DNA from: an uncultured Sunxiuqinia sp.
GTDB taxonomy: Bacteria; Bacteroidota; Bacteroidia; Bacteroidales; Prolixibacteraceae
Assembly (NCBI RefSeq): GCF_947495665.1
Contig: NZ_CANLZV010000022.1
Location: 1 to 44,571 of the forward strand
DNA length: 44,571 nucleotides
Direction: 5' to 3'
Notes under the pieces: generated by a model
Database searches by the model: none
Told to the model about the DNA's origin: nothing
Seen by the model: the letters and a program-made list of their open reading frames with translations, nothing else
Shown here: positions 38,557 to 44,571 of the stretch, piece after piece
Position numbering within the stretch: the stretch's first letter is position 1
How the letters are laid out: every line of letters starts with the position of its first letter
Made by a program: the position numbers and the translations under genes

Positions 38557-39744
38557 ATGAACAAATTATTCGCTATTGTTTGTCTGGCAATTCTCGCAAC
38601 TGCGATGGCCTGTACCTCAACCAGTGAGCCGGCTAACAAGCCTGCCCGCGTGATTATGGGTTATTACTTTGCAGGAGAAGATGCACAGATTGAAAAACTT
38701 CCGCTGAACAAGTTAACGCACATCATCTTTTCGTTTACCGAAGTATTGGACGGAGAGATGAAATTTCCAACGGCATTCAGCGCGGATCAACTTCACCGCC
38801 TGGTCGCCCAAAAAGAGAACTATCCCGGACTGAAAGTGATGGTTGCCTGCGGTGGCTGGGTTGGCAGTAAAGGATTTTCGGAAATGGCTGCAACGCCCGA
38901 ATCGCGCAAAAAATTTGTGGATAGCACCGTTGACTTCATTAACACATTCAAAATTGACGGAATCGACCTTGACTGGGAGTATCCGGCTTTGCCAGGAGAT
39001 AACAACCCTTATGGCCCGGAAGATACGCCCAACTTTACTTCGCTGGTTAAAGAGCTTCGCGAAGCGATGGATAACATCGATGAAGATTTAATCCTGTCGT
39101 TTGCCTCAGCCGGATGGGCCAAGTACTACGACCATATTGAGACCCTTGAGGTGATGAAGTATGTGGATTACATGAACATCATGACTTACGACCTGACTAC
39201 CGGAGCCAATCCGTTTACTGGTCACCACACCAACCTGGGACTGATTACGAAAGAAGACCTGGAAGGAACACCAATGATGGAGGCTTACAAAGCCGATCCG
39301 GATTTTGATGTTGAAAACTGGACGCCTCGTTCTACGGAGTTCATTGTTGACTATTGCATTGATCTTGGCATTGAGCCTTCAAAAATTGTGCTGGGAGCTG
39401 CTTTCTACGGACGCGGATGGAAAGGTGTTCCACCGGAAAACAATGGTCTTTACCAGCCCAACCAGGGAATTTTCATCAACTGGGCTTCCTACTCGCTTAT
39501 GCGCGACAAGTACGAAAACAAGAATGGCTACGTTCGCCATTGGGACCCGGTAGCCAAAGCGCCTTACCTGTACAGTGCGAAAGACAGTATTTTCTTTTCG
39601 TACGACGACAGCACCTCGCTGAAAATGAAGAGCCGCTACGCGATCGACAAAAACCTGGGCGGAATCATGTTCTGGCACCTGGGTGACGATACCACCGAAG
39701 AAAACAGCTTGCTGGATGCCATTTATGAGGAAATGACACGCTAA
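38557..39744 (+). CDS. Glycoside hydrolase family 18 lipoprotein, chitinase-like
   Basis: The 395-residue product begins with a lipoprotein signal (MNKLFAIVCLAILATAMAC). The GH18 barrel shows VIMGYYFAG, LTHIIFSFTEV, VACGGW and the catalytic DxxDxDxE at Asp134, Asp137, Asp139 and Glu141 (IDGIDLDWEYP), then YMNIMTYDL and VLGAAFYGRGW. All catalytic residues are present, so it should hydrolyse beta-1,4-GlcNAc links in chitin or glycoprotein glycans. No carbohydrate-binding module is visible. It is a single gene ended by a hairpin terminator. Confidence 0.94.
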   Translation: MNKLFAIVCLAILATAMACTSTSEPANKPARVIMGYYFAGEDAQIEKLPLNKLTHIIFSFTEVLDGEMKFPTAFSADQLHRLVAQKENYPGLKVMVACGGWVGSKGFSEMAATPESRKKFVDSTVDFINTFKIDGIDLDWEYPALPGDNNPYGPEDTPNFTSLVKELREAMDNIDEDLILSFASAGWAKYYDHIETLEVMKYVDYMNIMTYDLTTGANPFTGHHTNLGLITKEDLEGTPMMEAYKADPDFDVENWTPRSTEFIVDYCIDLGIEPSKIVLGAAFYGRGWKGVPPENNGLYQPNQGIFINWASYSLMRDKYENKNGYVRHWDPVAKAPYLYSAKDSIFFSYDDSTSLKMKSRYAIDKNLGGIMFWHLGDDTTEENSLLDAIYEEMTR

Positions 39745-39766
39745 AACAAGCACTGAAAATAAATAG

Positions 39767-39804
39767 AAAGGCTGTCTCAAAGTAATTTTGGGACAGCTTT
39801 TTTT
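39767..39804 (+). terminator. Terminator of the GH18 gene
   Basis: An imperfect stem (AAAGGCTGTCTCAAA with TTTTGGGACAGCTTT) is followed by a T-run. The GGCTGTCTCAAA sequence also resembles ends of some insertion sequences, but no transposase is present nearby, so terminator is preferred. Confidence 0.75.
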
Positions 39805-39821
39805 ATGGCTAAACTGACCAG

Positions 39822-39850
39822 CTTTTCCAAAGTTCTAAACTTTGGAAAAG
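39822..39850. repeat. Perfect 13-bp palindromic hairpin element
   Basis: CTTTTCCAAAGTT and its exact complement are separated by the 3-base loop CTA. It lies just after the GH18 terminator and before the 21-bp array. It has no T-run and no link to a gene end of its own, so it looks like a dispersed palindromic repeat (REP-like). Confidence 0.7.
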
Positions 39851-39906
39851 TTAAGAAAACGATACATGCCCAAAAGCTTATCAGCCAAACAATAGCAGAA
39901 TCAACG

Positions 39907-40032
39907 ATTTCGGTCCGATCCGCCACTATTTCCATGCAGTCCGACACAATTTCGATGCAATCCGCCATGATTTCGGTCCAGTCCGATGATATTTCCGTCC
40001 GATCCGCAAGCATTTCGGAACAATCTGCAGCA
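39907..40032. repeat. Tandem array of six degenerate 21-bp units
   Basis: Units begin with ATTTC at 39907, 39928, 39949, 39970, 39991 and 40012, exactly 21 bases apart, with a variable middle and conserved TCCG. A weak seventh unit may follow to about 40050. Read on the minus strand the frame is open and gives heptads such as ADRTEIV, SDCMEIV and SDWTEIM; the plus strand is also open. No start or gene context convinces me that a protein is made, so it is listed as a repeat. Confidence 0.9.
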
Positions 40033-40138
40033 AATGCGCTCCAATGAGCCGTTCTTTCGTGGCCATCCTACTGCTTCCCACCCGTGCCAGCCGAAGATGA
40101 CTTTTATCGAATCATCAAGCCTAAACACCCCTGTTGAC

Positions 40139-41461
40139 TTATCTCACACTAGCCAATCCAGGATGTTTTTGGAGTTCCTGCTCCAGCTTGGTTCTAATGA
40201 GGCGTTCATTTTGGCTCAATGAATCAGTATTCAACGGATGCTTTTCTAGACGATCCTGAGTCAGGTTGTAAAATTTGCCATCCTGATACAGCTTATAGTC
40301 GAGCGTCCGGACAAACTGATTGCGATACCGGTTGACATTCTTGCCCCACTGAGGATCATAGTGCACAAAGGCAGTTTCTCTTGCTTCATAGTTCCCCCCG
40401 GTTAGCAAAGGATAAAAGCTTTTCCCATCCGCTTCAACCGCTCTCCCTGCAATATCAGCCAAAGTGGGAAAGAAATCGCTGAATTCAATGAGGTTTTCAT
40501 AGGTAAATCCCTTTTGAATTGCTTTGGGCCAGGATATAACCAGCGGTACATGAGTCCCCGCATCAATCGTCTTCCCTTTTCCGCCTTGTATGGTTTCTGT
40601 CGCCAGCTTGGAGTAGATGGTGGGATGCGTTCCATTATCTCCGGTAAAAATTACCAGGGTGTTCTCATACAGATTGAGCTCCTTCAACTTATCGGTTAGT
40701 TTCCCGACAATTTTGTCGGTATAAGTAACCATATCCTTGAAGTAAGCGGTGTCATTTTTGTTTCGTAGTGCTTCATTCGCCCAGTCTTCCGAATCAGGCG
40801 TCGGAACAAATGGATCGTGGACCAACACCATGGGATAGTAAACAAAAAATGGGTTCTCCTGATGTCGCTCCATAAAATCCAGGATATAGTTTGCAAAGAT
40901 ATCCGGGCCATAATCCTCTGCCGAGGTCTTCAGGATGTGTCCATTTTGCTCAATCAAGGGGTTTGCATACCGACCTCCTTCGCTTCCGGCTTTTGTCAGT
41001 TGCCACAAACAATATTCATCAAAGCCGAACTGATTGGGCTTGGTATTATCGTTCCAATCCGGAATTTCATCTTTATGGTAGGCTCCGTTAAGCTGCCATT
41101 TGCCGGCAATACAGGTGACATAGCCTGCATCCTGCATCAAGTTGCCAAAGGTATATTGATTGGTGCTTAAATGCCCAAAATAGTCGTAGTTGCGGTAGTT
41201 GTACAAGCCAGTCATAATCTTAACTCTCGAAGGCGTACAAAGCGGTTGCGAAACGCAGTTGCTAAAACGCACACCAACAGAAGCCAGTTGATCGAGATGG
41301 GGTGTCGCATAGGAAGTAGAACCATAAGCGCTTAAACACTCATAGCCCATATCATCCGCCATAATCAGCAAAACATTGGGCTTATCCGCTGTTATCGTCG
41401 GCTGGCAGGATGCTGCTGATAACAATAAAAGCGAGTTAATGACGAGTGCTGACTTTCTCAT
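40139..41461 (-). CDS. Sulfatase, lipoprotein or exported
   Basis: This 440-residue type I sulfatase has a lipoprotein-like signal (MRKSALVINSLLLLSAASC). The formylglycine site is Cys75 in QPLCTPSRVKIMTG (CxPxR), requiring an anaerobic maturation enzyme encoded elsewhere. Metal ligands include Asp36-Asp37 in LLIMADDMGY and the later FTGDNGTH. CIAGKWQLNG is the conserved GKW motif. It is slightly short and lacks a long C-terminal extension. Substrate could be a sulfated polysaccharide; no glycoside hydrolase flanks it directly. A possible gene remnant ends 14 bases upstream of its start. Confidence 0.93.
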   Translation of the reverse strand: MRKSALVINSLLLLSAASCQPTITADKPNVLLIMADDMGYECLSAYGSTSYATPHLDQLASVGVRFSNCVSQPLCTPSRVKIMTGLYNYRNYDYFGHLSTNQYTFGNLMQDAGYVTCIAGKWQLNGAYHKDEIPDWNDNTKPNQFGFDEYCLWQLTKAGSEGGRYANPLIEQNGHILKTSAEDYGPDIFANYILDFMERHQENPFFVYYPMVLVHDPFVPTPDSEDWANEALRNKNDTAYFKDMVTYTDKIVGKLTDKLKELNLYENTLVIFTGDNGTHPTIYSKLATETIQGGKGKTIDAGTHVPLVISWPKAIQKGFTYENLIEFSDFFPTLADIAGRAVEADGKSFYPLLTGGNYEARETAFVHYDPQWGKNVNRYRNQFVRTLDYKLYQDGKFYNLTQDRLEKHPLNTDSLSQNERLIRTKLEQELQKHPGLASVR

Positions 41462-41475
41462 AAGGCTGTGTTCGT

Positions 41476-41589
41476 TTAAATGTCGGGTGTTCTAAAGAAC
41501 GACTTAAAATACGCGAAATCATCCGGCGATGCAAACAGCTTCTCATATTCATTCAATTCCTTTCTGATTTGGGTACTGCTCTGATAACC
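41476..41589 (-). pseudogene. Possible truncated gene tail upstream of the sulfatase
   Basis: About 37 codons with a charged, aromatic composition (YQSSTQIRKELNEYEKLF, ASPDDFAYFKSFFRTPDI) end in TAA 14 bases before the sulfatase ATG, the spacing of an operon neighbour. An in-frame stop immediately upstream and no start codon suggest a truncated gene. I do not recognise the family, and chance coding cannot be excluded. Confidence 0.3.
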
Positions 41590-41896
41590 TTAAAGAAATG
41601 GCAAAGGAGACATAAACTTGGCCAGTTGAACAGGCGAAATTGCCCGAGGGAATACTGAGAACCCGATTGTTCGATCAATTACAAACCGAAAGATCCTGAA
41701 ATATGCAATTGAAACAGTTTAATGAACACAACCAACTCTGTCAGTTCTTTAAATCGTGAATAAAATGGGTTTTCTTAGGCTCATGTTTTGTGAAGTTTTG
41801 TAAATTGAAGGAGAAACGATTAAGCTGTAATACCCGAACACAAGGATACGAAGCAGTACGATTCCCAATTGCTGATTTCGATTGGGAGGATGCTTA

Positions 41897-42034
41897 ATGA
41901 TGCCGTTTAGAGCATATCGTATTGTTGTTCGAAAAGGAAGGGGCTTAATTCTTTCAGTGATGGAAACGGGAACGATTATTCAAGGAATAAAACTTGCGTT
42001 TCATTTAGCTTGGAACAAGAATAAAATCAGCTGA
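41897..42034 (+). CDS. Doubtful 45-residue ORF before the ClC gene
   Basis: The frame starts with two ATG codons (MMPFRAYRIVVRKGRGLILS), is basic with a hydrophobic second half (TIIQGIKLAFHLAW), and stops 3 bases before the ClC start. It could be a small coupled leader protein or chance. No ribosome binding site or known family is visible. Confidence 0.25.
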   Translation: MMPFRAYRIVVRKGRGLILSVMETGTIIQGIKLAFHLAWNKNKIS

Positions 42035-42037
42035 TTT

Positions 42038-43384
42038 ATGATAAAGCTTAATGCATTTCCTAATGAATATCAACGATCGGTTTATGAGAACACCAGGCAT
42101 TTCAGGCTATTGTTCTATGCGCTGTTAATAGGGCTTATTGTAGGACTGGTTGGTTCCATTTTTAGAATTACACTTAGCTATATTGAAGGTTTCAGGATTA
42201 CCTTATTTGAACATGCAGGCAACGCGGGATTTATAAGTTGGCTATGGCCTGTTTTGTTTGCAATTGCTGGAATAAGTATTGCCTTATTTCTGGTTCGGAA
42301 ATTTGCACCTGAAGCAGCAGGAAGTGGCGTTCAGGAAATAGAGGGGGCCTTAGACGGGATACGTCCCATGCGTTGGAAAAGAGTAATACCAATAAAATTT
42401 ATTGCTTCGTTATTTTCCTTGGGCAGTGGCTTGTTGTTGGGGCGCGAAGGGCCGACGGTTCAGTTGGGTGCCAATATTGGTAAAATGGTTAAAGACACTT
42501 TGGGGCAATCAGATATTGAAAATAACCCATTGGTTTCAGCTGGTGCTGCAGCAGGGCTTGCCAGTGCTTTTAATGCACCTTTTGCGGGTATTATTTTTGT
42601 TATTGAAGAAATGCACGGCCATTTTAAGTTTAATTTTTATTCAGTAGCGGCGATTATGATTGGAGCGGGAACAGCCGATTTTATTGTTCGCGTCATGGTT
42701 GAATCTAAGCCCATTATACAAATGATGGTTTTTCCTAGTCCGGACCTTTTGGGATTATGGCTATTTATAATTCTGGGTTTATTATGTAGTGTTATCGGCT
42801 ACCTCTATAATAAGCTTCTTATTTTATCGTTGGATTTTTTTCAATTCGCCCTTAAAATGCCAGTAATTTATACCGGAGTTTTTGTAGGATTAGTCATCGC
42901 CTTAATCGGTATCTTTTCCGCCGATATGATCGGTGGCGGGTACGAAACAATTACCAAAGTCCTCGATAATTCATTTCCTTTATCTTTCCTGTTGTTTCTA
43001 TTTGTTGCAAGAATGTTATTATCCTTTTTTAGCTATAGTCCCGGAGTACCCGGAGGCATTTTTTTACCCGTGCTTACACTTGGCGTTATTTTAGGAGTCG
43101 TGTTCGGAATAATCATGCAAAACTATTTTCCCAATTTAATTGCTCATCCGGGTGTTTTTGCGATTGCCGGTATGGCAGGCATTTTTGCAGCAACTGTTAG
43201 AGCACCCCTTACAGGATTAGTGCTGGCTGTTGAAATGACGTCAAACTATGAATTGATTTTACCATTAATAATTGCTACAGTTACCGCCTCTGTATTTACA
43301 ACCCTTTTTGGAAATAAGCCAATTTACACAACCCTTTTAGAGCGTACATTGGTAAAGAGCAAGCAGGAAGAACAAGTAGAATAA
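42038..43384 (+). CDS. clcA: ClC family chloride/proton antiporter
   Basis: The 448-residue membrane protein has the ClC selectivity motifs: GSGVQE at 95-100, GREGP at 135-139 with gating Glu137 (Glu148 in E. coli ClcA), and GVPGGIFLP. IIFVIEEMHGHF holds Glu190-Glu191, where Glu191 matches the proton glutamate Glu203, so antiport rather than a channel is likely. KPIYTTLLERT carries the equivalent of Tyr445. There is no CBS domain. Codon use looks more AT-rich than upstream genes, hinting at separate origin. Acid resistance or ion balance is the expected role. Confidence 0.94.
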   Translation: MIKLNAFPNEYQRSVYENTRHFRLLFYALLIGLIVGLVGSIFRITLSYIEGFRITLFEHAGNAGFISWLWPVLFAIAGISIALFLVRKFAPEAAGSGVQEIEGALDGIRPMRWKRVIPIKFIASLFSLGSGLLLGREGPTVQLGANIGKMVKDTLGQSDIENNPLVSAGAAAGLASAFNAPFAGIIFVIEEMHGHFKFNFYSVAAIMIGAGTADFIVRVMVESKPIIQMMVFPSPDLLGLWLFIILGLLCSVIGYLYNKLLILSLDFFQFALKMPVIYTGVFVGLVIALIGIFSADMIGGGYETITKVLDNSFPLSFLLFLFVARMLLSFFSYSPGVPGGIFLPVLTLGVILGVVFGIIMQNYFPNLIAHPGVFAIAGMAGIFAATVRAPLTGLVLAVEMTSNYELILPLIIATVTASVFTTLFGNKPIYTTLLERTLVKSKQEEQVE

Positions 43385-43653
43385 AACCCGGCAGGAAATA
43401 ACCAGACGTGCTTTAAGTGGCACGCAGGCCAAGCATTGAGCCACTGGTTAGACGAAGTCGGGTGTTCCGGTCAGCTGGCCTTAAGTTTTCAACCAAAGGT
43501 TAAAGCACAATTCGAAACTGCACCAGCAGTGGGATTTTTGCATTTCCTGTCTATTCGTTTGTCCTCTGTTTCTCAACCTTCACCTTCCCTCGTGCCTACA
43601 GCCTTCTGTCTGCTCACTACTGCCTTCCTGCCTGATTTTCAACCCATCCTGCG

Positions 43654-43895
43654 TAAGGTTTATTGGCTTCCTACTTTAACCTTTCTCCTTGATTCTTTAA
43701 CCTTTCAATTAATAATTGATTGTCAGATTTTTGGATGCTCAGATAGTCAGATTGTGCGTGCGTTCTTGAGTTCGTGCCTTCGTACCTTCCTGAGTTCGTG
43801 ACCTCGTGCTTGATTCTTACCCCATCCGTCCCGGTTCCCTGGACATCTTCCCTTCGAGAATGGAAGGAAATCCAACCACTAGCGCATGGTTCAAT
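43654..43895. repeat. Tandem duplication, copy 1 (242 bp)
   Basis: This copy and copy 2 (43901-44134) are nearly identical, with roughly ten substitutions and one gap of exactly 8 bases. Each holds, in order, a TTAACCTTTC-rich part, CAATTAATAATTG, octamer-like TCAGAT/GGATGCTC repeats, a GAGTTCGTG tract and a double hairpin. Copy starts are 247 bases apart. Confidence 0.92.
43821..43871. repeat. Double-hairpin element, copy 1
   Basis: Hairpin A is an imperfect GTCC...GGAC palindrome (43828-43844); hairpin B is CTTCC...GGAAG with the loop CTTCGAGAAT. The layout resembles palindromic repeats dispersed in Bacteroidota genomes. Confidence 0.65.
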
Positions 43896-43900
43896 GAGAA

Positions 43901-44134
43901 TAAGGTTTATTGGCTTCCTCCTTTAACCTTTCTCCTTGATTCTTTAACCTTTCAATTAATAATTGATTGTCAGATTTTCGGATGCTCGGATACTCAGATT
44001 GTGCGTGCGTTCTTGAGTTCGTGCCTTCCTGAGTTCGTGACCTCGTGCTTGATTCTTAACCCATCCGTCCCGGTTACCGGGACACCTTCCCTTCGAGAAT
44101 GGAAGGAAATCCAACCACTTGCGCATGGTTCAAT
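43901..44134. repeat. Tandem duplication, copy 2 (234 bp)
   Basis: This copy lacks one 8-base unit (CGTACCTT) present in copy 1 within the GAGTTCGTG tract. A degenerate beginning of a third copy (AAACCTTATTAGCTTC) follows at about 44141. Confidence 0.92.
44060..44110. repeat. Double-hairpin element, copy 2
   Basis: Hairpin A is perfect here: GTCCCGGTTACCGGGAC (44067-44083), 8-bp arms around one T. Hairpin B is the same CTTCC...GGAAG stem as in copy 1. Confidence 0.7.
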
Positions 44135-44175
44135 TTTCTTAAACCTTATTAGCTTCTTTGTTGCTGATTTTGACC

Positions 44176-44225
44176 ACCCCGTCCCCGACAAGTCGTGGAC
44201 ACCCCTCCTTGACAGGCGGGGAAAT
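44176..44225. repeat. Double-hairpin element, divergent copy 3
   Basis: The same plan recurs with changed bases: GTCCCCGACAAGTCGTGGAC as hairpin A and CCCCTCC...GGCGGGG as hairpin B, followed by the AAAT seen in the other copies. Paired changes in both arms suggest that the structure, not the sequence, is kept. Confidence 0.6.
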
Positions 44226-44350
44226 GGGCCTGAGCCAGACAATCGACTTTTGGCTACAGCGAAAGGTGCTTTTTTCGTTCCTGAGTTCGTACGTTCGTGC
44301 CTTCGCCTTCTCCCTTCTGCCTGTCTCCTTTGCTCCCTTTTTGGTAACCC

Positions 44351-44571
44351 GACTGCAGTTCCCATTTTGGTGACTTGTTGCACGTTTTTGCCGACTGCAG
44401 TTTGTTTGGAGGTAACTCGAGTCATGCGGGAACTGACTTCAGTCAGCTTGGAGCTAACTCTTCGCATCTTTTTACCGACTGCAGTCACCTTTTGGATGAA
44501 TTGAGTCAGGTCAGAACCGACTGCAGTCACCCCGAAGGTAAGTCGAGTCAGGTCGGAACCGACTGCAGTCA
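44351..44571. repeat. Tandem array of 21-bp units, cut by the window edge
   Basis: An anchor of the form GACTGCAGT or close variants (AACTCGAGT, GACTTCAGT, GAATTGAGT) falls at 44351, 44372, 44393, 44414, 44435, 44456, 44477, 44498, 44519, 44540 and 44561, always 21 bases apart with no slip. The minus-strand frame is open across the whole array to the edge and gives heptads like LTEVSSR, MTRVTSK and VTAVGKK. The array probably continues beyond the window. Confidence 0.93.

Larger units (their letters stand above)
41462..42037. other. Intergenic region with possible gene remnants
   Basis: No full gene is visible in 576 bases. On the minus strand, a frame ending at 41476 reads as a protein-like tail (IRKELNEYEKLFASPDDFAY, then FKSFFRTPDI and stop) just before the sulfatase start, but it is interrupted by a stop at about 41590; the same frame is open upstream for about 40 codons. 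On the plus strand a 45-codon frame (41897-42034) ends 3 bases before the ClC start. A small inverted repeat (CCCAAT/ATTGGG, 41873-41897) is also present. Confidence 0.45.
43385..44571. other. Repeat-rich non-coding region at the right edge
   Basis: After the ClC gene no recognisable protein is encoded. The first 150 bases hold no clear structure. From about 43540 the minus strand is built from short near-repeats rich in CACGAACT-, GGCAGAAG- and ATCTGAGC-like octamers. Embedded are a tandem duplication (43654-44134), three double hairpins and a 21-bp array running off the edge. Open frames on both strands cross these repeats but follow them rather than a protein family. Confidence 0.7.

Noticed and set aside
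39767-39804. Insertion sequence end (GGCTGTCTCAAA)
   Set aside because: No transposase, no matching opposite end and no target duplication were seen; a terminator for the GH18 gene explains it.
39805-40047. 80-codon plus-strand and 78-codon minus-strand frames over the first 21-bp array
   Set aside because: Both run through a perfect hairpin, and the minus one through a terminator. Kept as a repeat, not a gene.
43436-43801. 121-codon plus-strand frame after the ClC gene
   Set aside because: It starts at TTG and runs into copy 1 of the tandem duplication; no recognisable domain.
43806-44504. 232-codon plus-strand frame near the right edge
   Set aside because: Its sequence follows the duplicated block, double hairpins and 21-bp array, and repeats the peptide of another frame (43436-43801). 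No family, start signal or normal composition supports a protein.
43994-44530. 178-codon minus-strand frame
   Set aside because: Only the heptad part may be meaningful; the rest reads through hairpins and the duplicated block. It is treated as a repeat array instead.
43654-44571. CRISPR array
   Set aside because: The repeats are directly adjacent or 21 bp in period without unique spacers of constant size, and no cas gene is present.

Overview
The window looks like a chromosomal segment of a member of the Bacteroidota, most likely a marine or sediment Bacteroidales/Marinilabiliales-type bacterium. The evidence is the protein families (DUF4270, DUF4296, Oar-like TonB-dependent receptors, a one-domain glycogen synthase homologue beside panC/panD, a secreted M3 peptidase) and at least ten exact matches to the Bacteroidota -7 promoter element TAnnTTTG just upstream of starts. 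No rRNA or tRNA gene, CRISPR array, complete insertion sequence or prophage was seen. The exact genus cannot be fixed from the sequence alone.

Layout. 0.4-7.4 kb: a large TonB-dependent receptor divergent from a lipoprotein GH2 beta-galactosidase. 7.7-16.4 kb: housekeeping and small metabolic genes (nadA, a conserved hypothetical, a CPBP membrane protease, dusB plus a YkvA protein, a tryptophan-rich small secreted protein, a TauE/SafE transporter plus methyltransferase, an aldo/keto reductase, a membrane-anchored coiled-coil protein). 16.4-19.4 kb: a likely metal or metallophore uptake pair, a TonB-dependent receptor with a CxxC plug and a histidine-rich small protein, with an elaborate palindromic control region. 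19.4-27 kb: small hypotheticals, then a leftward envelope operon (glycogen synthase-like protein, DUF4270 lipoprotein, glmS, Ig-like lipoprotein, DUF3108 protein, 97-residue protein). 27.1-32.1 kb: rightward panC-panD, rfaE2-radA, a DUF4296 lipoprotein with a shrunken amidohydrolase-like protein, and a radical SAM protein. 32.2-39.7 kb: an HTH/DUF4870 protein, a DUF2147 protein, an amrS-amrB pair, a secreted oligopeptidase F, a methyltransferase and a GH18 lipoprotein.

39.7 kb to the right edge is different in character: a sulfatase and a ClC antiporter sit among repeats, hairpins and possible gene remnants. Two degenerate tandem arrays with an exact 21-bp period encode heptads on the minus strand. 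A 240-bp segment is duplicated in tandem, with copies differing in length by exactly 8 bp inside an 8-bp-periodic tract, and three double-hairpin elements lie nearby. This is the least explained part of the window.

How the genes work together: beta-galactosidase, GH18 enzyme, sulfatase and TonB-dependent receptors fit a polysaccharide and peptide scavenger; glmS, rfaE2 and the lipoproteins serve envelope synthesis; nadA, panC and panD supply NAD and coenzyme A precursors.
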